From Guillardia theta CCMP2712 (lineage: Eukaryota; Cryptophyceae; Pyrenomonadales; Geminigeraceae): 33,365 nucleotides of DNA. Location: NCBI RefSeq assembly GCF_000315625.1, contig NW_005434484.1:1-33365 (forward strand). Reading direction: 5' to 3'. Positions within the stretch are counted from its first letter, which is position 1. Every line of letters begins with the position of its first letter. Both the position numbers and the translations under genes were made by a program. Under the pieces are notes generated by a model. The model was not told where the DNA came from. It saw only the letters and a list, made by a program, of their open reading frames with translations, and made no database searches. This document shows, in pieces, positions 1-6,811 of this stretch.

Positions 1-1232
1 GCTTCGATCTCGTTCAGCGAGAAGCGGCCTGTGCTCATGCTTGACCTTGACCTCGACTTGATCTGTACTCTGAAGCTGCTGCGCCCCGCATGATCTCTCT
101 CGCGGAGTGCCCTCCTTTGCTTAGCGATCTTTCCCCTAGGAACGAAGGTGTCGGCTGTGAGCTCGACTGCAAACGTCTCTCTGAGCTTGGCGTCGTCGCT
201 GATGAGAGTGAGATGTACCCCCTCCATCGCCTCGCTCTCTCTGAACGAGGCCAAGGTCTGCTCGCAGCTTGCCGTCGAAGGCGAGCTGAGCACCCACTCC
301 AGCTCTTTTTGCTGGAGAGTGCCAGTACTTGCCCCAACAGCAACATACGTCTTCGGGCTCGGCCCCTTGCGACCTCTCTGCCCAGGACCCTGCACGAGCA
401 TGCCCGCAAGCGGTTGTACCTCTGCGGCTGCAAGAGATTGCGAGAGCAGCTGAAATCGATAGATCTGAGCTATGTCGGCCGTCGACATTCCTCCAAGAGC
501 TAGGAGCTGTGATAGCTCGGCAAGGCTCCCTCCCTTGCCCCAAGGTCCTCGCTTGGCTCGAAGCTTGAACGACCGGTCATGTGCAATGCTCACCTCTGTG
601 GCTCTGAACGATCTGCCGTCTATGCAGTATTCTCTCCTGCCTTCCCATAGCTCCATGGCTGCTTCATTCCGAAGGAAGGAGACGGTGACTGAGATGTCGT
701 CTGCTCGTGCTATCTCAGGTCTGTAAGGTGCTTTCCACATGATGGCCTTGTCGACTCCATCGACTGAGTCTACCATGAGACCCAGTTCCATAAGCTTCGA
801 TTTCAACTTTTCTTCTTGTCGAACATACATCGAGGAGATGCCCAGGAGAGTCATGGAGATGAAGGAGGTCCCCTCGGTGCCTTCTGTGCCGATGTATGTC
901 TCGACATTCTGCTTCTTGGCCTCCTCCATCTGTTGAATAAACCATGCTCTCGACTCTGAGCTCCATTCCCTCAGAGAGTCTTCAAACAGGTCGCGTCTCG
1001 CCTGCCGACATGTTGAGCGGATGGCTTCAGCGATAGCGTCGGGGGTGCATCCCCCCTCAGCTCTGAAAGCATGAGCTGTCCTACTACCAGGATACCGCTT
1101 CGCGAAGTTCTTCACCCTCTCGACGAGGTCGGCGGCCTCTTCGACGTGGCCTCCAGAGCGCTCGCCCTGCGTGTATTGGCATGATCTCCGATACAGCAGG
1201 CTGCGAACGCTCTCATCATACTGTAGTACCAT
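1..1232 (-). CDS. Gag/ORF1-like protein of telomeric element A (3' incomplete)
   Basis: The frame is open from the ATG at 1232 to the window edge, about 410 codons with no stop. It starts MVLQYDESVRSLLYRRS and aligns along its length with the copy B protein (MVLQYDENVRNLLYRRS), roughly 60% identical by eye. Strongly shared blocks are FISMTLLGISS, IMWKAPYRPEIA, RAKRGPWGKGGSLAEL, QPLAGMLV and FRESEAMEGVHLTL. The frame is intact despite many substitutions, mostly silent or conservative, so both copies look like products of protein-level selection. I recognise no named family and see no CCHC knuckle. By position in a (TAA)-tailed element it is taken as a structural ORF1/gag-type protein; that role is inference. 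The start is the first ATG shared by both copies. Confidence 0.7.
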   Translation of the reverse strand, partial: MVLQYDESVRSLLYRRSCQYTQGERSGGHVEEAADLVERVKNFAKRYPGSRTAHAFRAEGGCTPDAIAEAIRSTCRQARRDLFEDSLREWSSESRAWFIQQMEEAKKQNVETYIGTEGTEGTSFISMTLLGISSMYVRQEEKLKSKLMELGLMVDSVDGVDKAIMWKAPYRPEIARADDISVTVSFLRNEAAMELWEGRREYCIDGRSFRATEVSIAHDRSFKLRAKRGPWGKGGSLAELSQLLALGGMSTADIAQIYRFQLLSQSLAAAEVQPLAGMLVQGPGQRGRKGPSPKTYVAVGASTGTLQQKELEWVLSSPSTASCEQTLASFRESEAMEGVHLTLISDDAKLRETFAVELTADTFVPRGKIAKQRRALRERDHAGRSSFRVQIKSRSRSSMSTGRFSLNEIE

Positions 1233-1315
1233 GCTTAGAAAGCTGTTTGAACTATACGAACCTCTTGCTCGCAGCTTCCTCCGGTCCCCTTGCGCTCTCC
1301 CTACGCGCCGCAGAG

Positions 1316-1384
1316 CAGCATGCCTCTGTCAGGGGCCCCAGCATGCCTCTGTCAGGGGCCCCCTACATGCCTCTGTCAGGGGCC
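1316..1384. repeat. 5' leader tandem repeat of element A (3 units)
   Basis: Three units of about 23-25 bp, each containing CATGCCTCTGTCAGGGGCCC, lie directly between the telomeric tract and the element's coding leader. Each unit has a GGGGCCCC palindrome. Copy B has a different tandem repeat in the same place, so the slot is conserved but the sequence is not. It may hold promoter elements (inference). Confidence 0.8.
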
Positions 1385-1473
1385 CCCTAAACCCTAAACC
1401 CTAAACCCTAAACCCTAAACCCTAAACCCTAAACCCTAAACCCTAAACCCTAAACCCTAAACCCTAAACCCTA
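1385..1473. repeat. Telomeric repeat tract (CCCTAAA)n, about 12.7 units
   Basis: A perfect 7-bp CCCTAAA array separates the 3' end of copy B from the 5' end of copy A. The plus strand is the C-rich strand, so the chromosome end is expected to the left. Its left edge falls inside a CCC run; its right edge is CCCTA joined to the TTA-repeat tail of copy B. Confidence 0.97.
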
Positions 1474-1650
1474 TTATTATTATTATGTGAGTTTATTAGA
1501 ATGCTAGAATGTTGCTCGGCCTCGTTGTGGGCTTATGCAATTTGATCCTAGTCTAAAGAGGCGCTCGAGCACTGGGAGTACACGGCCTACAATGCGAACC
1601 CTGCTTCTGAGGCGTCTTTCTACTTTCTACTTCTGCTGTCTTCTCTTGGC

Positions 1651-1878
1651 TTCCTCAGCCTCAGTCAGGAGAGTTGCCTCTCCTCACCTTGGCCTTCGGT
1701 CACCACCTACTCTACCTCCATTCAGCTTCCTCAGCCTCAGTCAGAAGAGTTGCCTCTCCTCACCTTGGCCTTCGGTCGCCACCTACTCGTCCTCCATTCA
1801 GCTTCCTCAGCCTCAGTCAGGAGAGTTGCCTCTCCTCACCTTGGCCTTCGGTCGCCTCCACCTTCTCTACTTACCTTG
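1651..1878. repeat. Three 76-bp tandem repeats in the 3' UTR of element B
   Basis: Units start at 1651, 1727 and 1803, each beginning TTCCTCAGCCTCAGTCAG. They lie just downstream of the gag-like stop codon in the sense direction. The same three-unit arrangement occurs in copy C at 4511. They could be recognised by the element's RT, as 3' UTR structures are in some LINEs (inference). Confidence 0.9.
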
Positions 1879-1886
1879 AGCTCAGC

Positions 1887-4034
1887 TCAAGCTCGGTACG
1901 GGCTCGCCCCGTCTTCTTCCTCGCCCTCGCCTTGCTCTTCCTCCATGTCTTCCTCTTCTTCGCCATCTTCCCTCATCTCCACCCGCAGTCGGTCCTTCTT
2001 GTCCACCTTCAGCGAGCAGGCCAGCACATGCATCTCTGCGAATTTACTCAGTGCTATGAACAGGAAGCTAAGAGATCGACGCTCTATGTCGTCGCTCTCC
2101 GCCTCCTGCTCAAGCTCAGCAGCTGCCGTTGCCCGTGGCGAGAACGCGCTGCCCCTCCTTGCCTTCTTGCTCTCTCCTTGCACGCGAGTCCAGCGCTTGC
2201 TCTGCAGCCACTTCCCCAGCTTCTCCTTGAGAACGTTGCGCCCAACTCCCTGCTCCTCTGGCATCTTCGCCCACTCTCCCAGCGACATGAACTCCAGGCT
2301 CCCCGGAGAGTAGAACGTGTCGTGGAGGTTGCCAACGGCCTTGTCCAGGACCAGCTTGATCGGCTCGCTCGTCCCCGCCTCGTTCAAAGAAGCTGCATCT
2401 TCGATGACTGCTGACAGCTCGCTGACGAGCTGCATGTCCTCTTGGCTTGACGGAGATGCTGCCTCCATTGTGATCCTCTCCAGGTCTGTAAACTCCAGCC
2501 ACTCTCCCTCGCTCTCCTCCTGTCGCTGCGCTGCGTCGCTGGTGCCCCGCTGACCAGCCGCCTCAGAGTCAGGCTCCTTGTCGAAGCCGACTGCTTCGAG
2601 CTTGGTTGCTGCGCCTTCGAGATAGAAGGGCAGCTCCTTCATCATGCGTCGAGCATCCTCCGTGGAGCCGAGGAGGATGCATAGCTTGGACCCGTTCCAG
2701 GACTTGGTGTTCAAATCCTCCTCCATGTCGATGCCTTCAACGTTGATCTCGAGCCTGTTAGCGATCTCCAACAAGACTCTCTTGACTCTTGCGATGGACG
2801 TGTTGCCGCCGTTGCACAGCCCCTCCATCTCCTTCCTCGTGAAGCGACCAGATGCCGCCGTCGACTTGATGATGATCTTGATCTCCTTGCCGTCCTTGCC
2901 GCCTGCCTTCTTCTGCATCCTTGATGCCTTCTTCAACTTATTTCTGGACACAAAGCGATCAGCTGTCAACTCGACTGCGAGCGCCTCTCTGATCTTCGGG
3001 TCCTCGCTGAACAGAGTCAGGTGTACTCCCTCCATCGCTTCGCTCTCTCGGAAAGCTCGAAATGCTGTATCATTCGCCTCTGGGCAGCTCGAGGAGACGA
3101 TCCACTCCACCTCCCTCTGTCTCCAGATGACGTTGGCCCCTACAGCGATGAAGCCTTTCTGACCTAAGCCTTTGTGGACTTGCTGTCCTGGCGCCCCAGC
3201 GACCAGCATGCCTGCCAGCGGCTGGAGTTGGACCGCTGCAAGGGACTGGCGCAGCAGCTGATAGCGATAGACGGCAGCTATCTCAGCCGTTGTCATGCCG
3301 CCCAAGGTTAGCAGGTGAGTCAGCTCTGCCAAGCTGCCCCCTTTGCCCCAGGGTCCTCTCTTGGCTCGAATCTTGAAAGATCGATCGTGCACGATGCTCA
3401 CATGTACAGCTGTGAACTTGCGACCATCGATCGCGAAGTCCTCTCTTCCCTGCCAGAGCTTCTCCGCTTGTGCATTGCGGAGGAAGGAAACAGTCACCGG
3501 GATCTCCTCAGCACTCGCTATCTCGGGTCTATACGGAGCCTTCCACATGATTGCTTTACTCTCTTGCACTGAGTCTACGATCAGTCCGATCTCTTCAAAT
3601 TTCTTCTTCAGCTTTTCTTCATGGTTGACATACACCGAGGAGATGCCCAGGAGAGTCATGGAGATGAAGGAAGTCACCTCGTTGCCTGCTGAGGCGGTGT
3701 ATGTCTCGACCTTCTCCTTCTTGGCTTCTTCAATCTGCTGCATAAACCACTCTCTGGATGCGTCACTCCATCCAGCCATCGCTTCTTGCAGAAACTCACG
3801 TCGTGCCTGCTGACATGTCGAGCGGATGGCTTCTGCGATAGCGTCGGGGGTGCATCCCTCCACAGCCTTGCAAGCCTGGGCTGTCCTGCTGTTCGGATAA
3901 CGCTTCGCGAAGCTCTTCACCCTCTCGACGAGATCAGCTTCGAGGACAGAGGCATCCACAAGTCCGCTCTGCGTGTATTGGCATGATCTCCGATACAGCA
4001 GGTTGCGAACATTTTCATCATACTGAAGAACCAT
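1887..4034 (-). CDS. Gag/ORF1-like protein of telomeric element B (715 aa)
   Basis: A single uninterrupted frame runs from the ATG at 4034 to TGA at 1887. The frame is open nine codons further upstream to a TTG, but the ATG matches the first ATG of copy A. The first ~410 residues align with copy A. The middle has Lys-rich and mixed alpha/beta stretches, for example KKASRMQKKAGG followed by KIIIKSTAASGRFTRKEMEG, and could be RRM-like; this is weak. The C-terminus ends in a highly acidic tail rich in EEE/EDM/GEG. Cysteines are few and there is no zinc knuckle, RT or endonuclease motif. The last ~98 codons lie in the segment shared with copy C. Function is unknown; a nucleic-acid-binding structural role is inferred from the element context. 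Confidence 0.75.
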   Translation of the reverse strand: MVLQYDENVRNLLYRRSCQYTQSGLVDASVLEADLVERVKSFAKRYPNSRTAQACKAVEGCTPDAIAEAIRSTCQQARREFLQEAMAGWSDASREWFMQQIEEAKKEKVETYTASAGNEVTSFISMTLLGISSVYVNHEEKLKKKFEEIGLIVDSVQESKAIMWKAPYRPEIASAEEIPVTVSFLRNAQAEKLWQGREDFAIDGRKFTAVHVSIVHDRSFKIRAKRGPWGKGGSLAELTHLLTLGGMTTAEIAAVYRYQLLRQSLAAVQLQPLAGMLVAGAPGQQVHKGLGQKGFIAVGANVIWRQREVEWIVSSSCPEANDTAFRAFRESEAMEGVHLTLFSEDPKIREALAVELTADRFVSRNKLKKASRMQKKAGGKDGKEIKIIIKSTAASGRFTRKEMEGLCNGGNTSIARVKRVLLEIANRLEINVEGIDMEEDLNTKSWNGSKLCILLGSTEDARRMMKELPFYLEGAATKLEAVGFDKEPDSEAAGQRGTSDAAQRQEESEGEWLEFTDLERITMEAASPSSQEDMQLVSELSAVIEDAASLNEAGTSEPIKLVLDKAVGNLHDTFYSPGSLEFMSLGEWAKMPEEQGVGRNVLKEKLGKWLQSKRWTRVQGESKKARRGSAFSPRATAAAELEQEAESDDIERRSLSFLFIALSKFAEMHVLACSLKVDKKDRLRVEMREDGEEEEDMEEEQGEGEEEDGASPYRA

Positions 4035-4126
4035 ACTTAGAAAGCTATTTGAAGTATACAAACCTCTTGCTTGCAGCTTCCTTGGCGCCCTGGCGGCTTC
4101 CCCTACACCTGACGAGGAGCCATGCT

Positions 4127-4269
4127 GCCGAAAATAACGGCGCCTTGCCGAAAATAACGGCGCCTTGCCGAAAATAACGGCGCCTTCGCCGAAAATAACG
4201 GCGCCTTCGCCGAAAATAACGGCGCCTTCGCCGAAAATAACGGCGCCTTGCCGAAAATAACGGCGCCTT
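4127..4269. repeat. 5' leader tandem repeat of element B (7 units)
   Basis: Seven copies of GCCGAAAATAACGGCGCCTT (20-21 bp) abut the telomeric tract, each with a GGCGCC palindrome. They occupy the same slot as the unrelated repeats of copy A. Spacing changes from 20 to 21 bp after the third unit through an extra C. Confidence 0.95.
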
Positions 4270-4336
4270 CCTAAACCCTAAACCCTAAACCCTAAACCCT
4301 AAACCCTAAACCCTAAACCCTAAACCCTAAACCCTA
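4270..4336. repeat. Telomeric repeat tract (CCCTAAA)n, about 9.5 units
   Basis: A perfect array between the 5' repeats of copy B and the (TTA)n tail of copy C, in the same orientation as the tract at 1385. The junction with copy C is again CCCTA followed by TTA triplets, here one triplet shorter than in copy B. Confidence 0.97.
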
Positions 4337-4510
4337 TTATTATTATGTGAGTTTATTAGAATGCTAGAATGTTGCTCGGCCTCGTTGTGGGCTTATGCAA
4401 TTTGATCCTAGTCTAAAGAGGCGCTCGAGCACTGGGAGTACACGGCCTACAATGCGAACCCTGCTTCTGAGGCGTCTTTCTACTTTCTACTTTTGCTGTC
4501 TTCTCTTGGC

Positions 4511-4738
4511 TTCCTCAGCCTCAGTCAGGAGAGTTGCCTCTCCTCACCTTGGCCTTCGGTCACCACCTACTCTACCTCCATTCAGCTTCCTCAGCCTCAG
4601 TCAGGAGAGTTGCCTCTCCTCACCTTGGCCTTCGGTCGCCACCTACTCGTCCTCCATTCAGCTTCCTCAGCCTCAGTCAGGAGAGTTGCCTCTCCTCACC
4701 TTGGCCTTCGGTCGCCTCCACCTTCTCTACTTACCTTG
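4511..4738. repeat. Three 76-bp tandem repeats in the 3' UTR of element C
   Basis: Units begin at 4511, 4587 and 4663, with the same order and internal variants as the copy B repeats at 1651. The near identity of these arrays shows that copies B and C share a recent 3' source. Confidence 0.9.
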
Positions 4739-4975
4739 AGCTCAGCTCAAGCTCGGTACGGGCTCGCCCCGTCTTCTTCCTCGCCCTCGCCTTGCTCTTC
4801 CTCCATGTCTTCCTCTTCTTCGCCATCTTCCCTCATCTCCACCCGCAGTCGGTCCTTCTTGTCCACCTTCAGCGAGCAGGCCAGCACATGCATCTCTGCG
4901 AATTTACTCAGTGCTATGAACAGGAAGCTAAGAGATCGACGCTCTATGTCGTCGCTCTCCGCCTCCTGCTCAAGC

Positions 4976-6363
4976 TCAGCAGCTGCCGTTGCCCGTGGCG
5001 AGAACGCGCTGCCCCTCCTTGCCTTCTTGCTCTCTCCTTGCACGCGAGTCCAGCGCTTGCTCTGCAGCCACTGGAACAGGTAAGATACTTGTTAGGTAGT
5101 GATCGCCTACTTGGGGTAATTTTCTCCATGCCTTAGCAAAGCTCTCCCAGCCTTGCCGAGCAGGAGATGTACGCAGGGATTGTTCTTCTGGGAGCAGGGA
5201 GTTTTCTTCTGAGAGCATCTTGTCTTCAATGTCGTGTAGCATAGCTATTGTCCCCGGTCTCATCTTGCTTTCAATCATTTCCCAGCTGATAGTTGTCTGC
5301 ATTTTCTCCGCTACCCATATTGCGAGTCGTTCTGGGCCCCTTATCTCTTCGATCTCGTTGAGTCTGCCCGATCTGATTTCTCGTTGTACTTGGCTTATTG
5401 TTTGACACCCCCATTGGTTGCACCATGATGTTAGTTTGTGTATCAGACTGCTTTTGATATCATCATCCACCCTGCATTTCTTATTCGTTTCTTTCTCTAG
5501 ATACCGAATCGCCGCCCTTCCCAAGATGGGTGCTGGATGGGGGAGTTGGAGGCCTCCACTGTCCCAAGGTAGGCGAAAAATCGCATTGCTTGTGCTCTTA
5601 CTCAATCCCATAGCTCGTTTGAACGCTCTGGTCCAGAGGTTATCCAAGGTTTGTAAATCTTTCCACGTCCAGCTAACGAGTACCGCCGAGTATCGAAAGA
5701 TATTCACGATACCTACTTTATTTCTGGGCTGCAGAGTAGGCCGATGATTCAATCAGGTTTGTCAGTTCCCTGGTCTTTTCAAAGATATGCTCCTTCTCTC
5801 CCCACGTGAAGGGGCAGGTGTGCACCCTGTTGCCTCTTCCTCCTGATCGCCACAAGCTGATTCGAATCCCTAGATATTTGAACCATTTCGTCGGTGGTAG
5901 GTTCACAAACTCCTTGTCGAAGAACTTGATGTTTTGCGTCCCCGGGATCTCCCTCTTGAGCCGATAATCAAAGCTGGTGATTTCAGATTTCTTCGTGTTC
6001 AGTTCTAATCCACTCCATCTACAGAATCGCTCTACCACTTGAACTAGTGTTTTCATTTCCCTCACTGAGTTGGCTATCAGTACAAGGTCATCTGCGAATG
6101 ACAGGTTGTTGGGATGCTGAGTTGCAATCTCGTCTTGTTGTTGATCGAGTTGTCTGGACAGGATGCTGAGCAGTAGATTTGCAGGACTGCCTTGAGGTAA
6201 TCCCCTGAGAAGCGGGATGGCTGCCGTTTCGAACCTCTCTGTTTGAATCTGCAGTGCTATCCCTTTGCTGCCGCTGATTACCACGTCTACATCACGCTGA
6301 TGGAAGCCATATACTTCCATGATTTTTGCGATGGATTCGACTGCCACGTTGTTAAAAAAGTTT
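4976..6363 (-). pseudogene. Non-LTR (LINE-type) reverse transcriptase fragment, frameshifted
   Basis: Two overlapping frames make up the fragment. The upstream one (about 6359-5718) holds the tail of RT motif A, motif B GLPQGSP (6203-6183), the catalytic FADD of motif C (6098-6087), motif D-like GLELNTKKSE and motif E-like KYLG. It stops at TAA 5718; the next frame, one base off, continues the C-terminal region (FRYSAVLVSWTW, RLPWDSGGLQLPHP) to a TGA at 4976. No endonuclease is present because the 5' half is missing; no RNase H or CCHC motif is seen. The last ~31 codons lie in the segment shared with copy B but in a different frame from B's gag-like tail. The truncation and frameshift make this copy inactive. 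LINE membership is secure; the clade is not. Confidence 0.85.
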
Positions 6364-6421
6364 CCCTAAACCCTAAACCCTAAAACCCAAAACCCTAAAA
6401 CCCTAAAACCCTAAAACCCAA
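6364..6421. repeat. Degenerate telomeric tract (CCCTAAA/CCCTAAAA)
   Basis: Two CCCTAAA units are followed by 8-bp variants (CCCTAAAA, CCCAAAA). This is less regular than the two distal tracts and marks the border between the retroelement array and unique chromosomal sequence, so it is probably the oldest telomeric seed here. Confidence 0.93.
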
Positions 6422-6431
6422 ATTCCAAAAC

Positions 6432-6689
6432 TCACTCTAGTTGGCATTTGGAGAGCGCATGATTTCGAATATTGAAATTATTTCCCACTGAACTTTTGAC
6501 ATCAACTATTGCCTGAAGAGGAACGACCTCCGGAACCCGACGTAGCCAGTGGGTCAGGACCACGACGGTAGCGTCAAAGAGGAGCAGCAGGGTCTCGCAC
6601 GCCAGTTCGTCGCTCCGGACATCCTTCCCCTCCGCCCACCTCCCGACCTGGAGTTCCAGGAGTTTATAGAAGCTTCTCAATGTCAACAT
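6432..6689 (-). CDS. Hypothetical protein or truncated gene remnant (85 codons)
   Basis: A minus-strand frame starts at ATG 6689 and stops at 6432, ten bases from the telomeric tract. Its first ~55 codons (e.g. LELQVGRWAEGKDVRSDELA, LLLLFDATVVVLTHWLRR) have strong G/C third-position bias and look coding; the last ~25 codons are AT-rich. A splice donor is possible near GAG/gtcgtt. It reads toward the telomere and ends against it, so it could be the first exon of a gene lost when the chromosome end was formed. I do not recognise a family. It is divergent from the PDZ gene with a 122-nt gap. Confidence 0.3.
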   Translation of the reverse strand: MLTLRSFYKLLELQVGRWAEGKDVRSDELACETLLLLFDATVVVLTHWLRRVPEVVPLQAIVDVKSSVGNNFNIRNHALSKCQLE

Positions 6690-6811
6690 GACCGGCCCTT
6701 CTCAAAACTATACACAGTTTTACTCAATTACTTTTTTTAACTGGTGCCCTGTGATGTTTTTTTTTTATTTGAGGCGGACAGAAAAGAGACTGGCATGGTA
6801 GCGACCAGGGG

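Larger units (their letters stand above)
1..1384 (-). mobile_element. Telomere-associated retroelement copy A (5' part, cut by window edge)
   Basis: This is the 5' portion of an element read right to left. It starts beside a CCCTAAA tract at 1385, has a short 5' leader with three GC-rich tandem repeats, then a long open frame from 1232 that runs off position 1. The leader and the start of the frame match copy B (about 4034-4085). A lies on the telomere-proximal side of B in the same orientation. No RT is visible in the part present. Classing it as a retroelement rests on B and C, whose 3' ends carry a (TAA)n tail joined to telomeric repeats. Confidence 0.65.
1474..4269 (-). mobile_element. 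Telomere-associated retroelement copy B (apparently complete, gag-only)
   Basis: This unit is bounded on both sides by CCCTAAA tracts. In sense order (right to left) it has seven 20-21 bp GC-rich tandem repeats (4269-4127), a short leader, one 715-codon frame (4034-1887), a ~410 nt 3' UTR with three 76-bp repeats, and a tail of about five TAA triplets ending in TAGGG. No reverse transcriptase is encoded. Its last ~736 nt nearly match the 3' end of RT-bearing copy C. A (TAA)n tail is known in I-factor-type LINEs. The unit reads as a non-autonomous element inserted into telomeric repeats by target-primed reverse transcription (inference). Confidence 0.7.
4337..6363 (-). mobile_element. Telomere-associated non-LTR retrotransposon copy C (5'-truncated)
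   Basis: In sense order the unit starts directly at degenerate telomeric repeats (6363), enters mid-way into an RT domain, continues through the RT C-terminal region to about 5073, then joins a 736-nt segment nearly identical to the 3' end of copy B (only a few substitutions seen, plus one TTA triplet). It has the (TAA)n tail and telomeric junction of the other copies. The 5' truncation is typical of incomplete LINE reverse transcription. The join at 5072/5073 matches 2212/2213 in copy B and is either the real end of shared 3' sequence or a template-switch chimera. Confidence 0.8.

Noticed and set aside
1535-2414. Plus-strand Ser/Pro-rich frames over the 3' part of element B, repeated at 4395-5136
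   Set aside because: They are antisense to the gag-like frame and 3' UTR repeats; low-complexity composition mirrors the acidic tail on the other strand.
1385-6421. HeT-A-style end-priming as the insertion mode
   Set aside because: In that mode the element's 3' end would face inward with its antisense continuing the G-rich strand; here the sense strand equals the G-rich strand.
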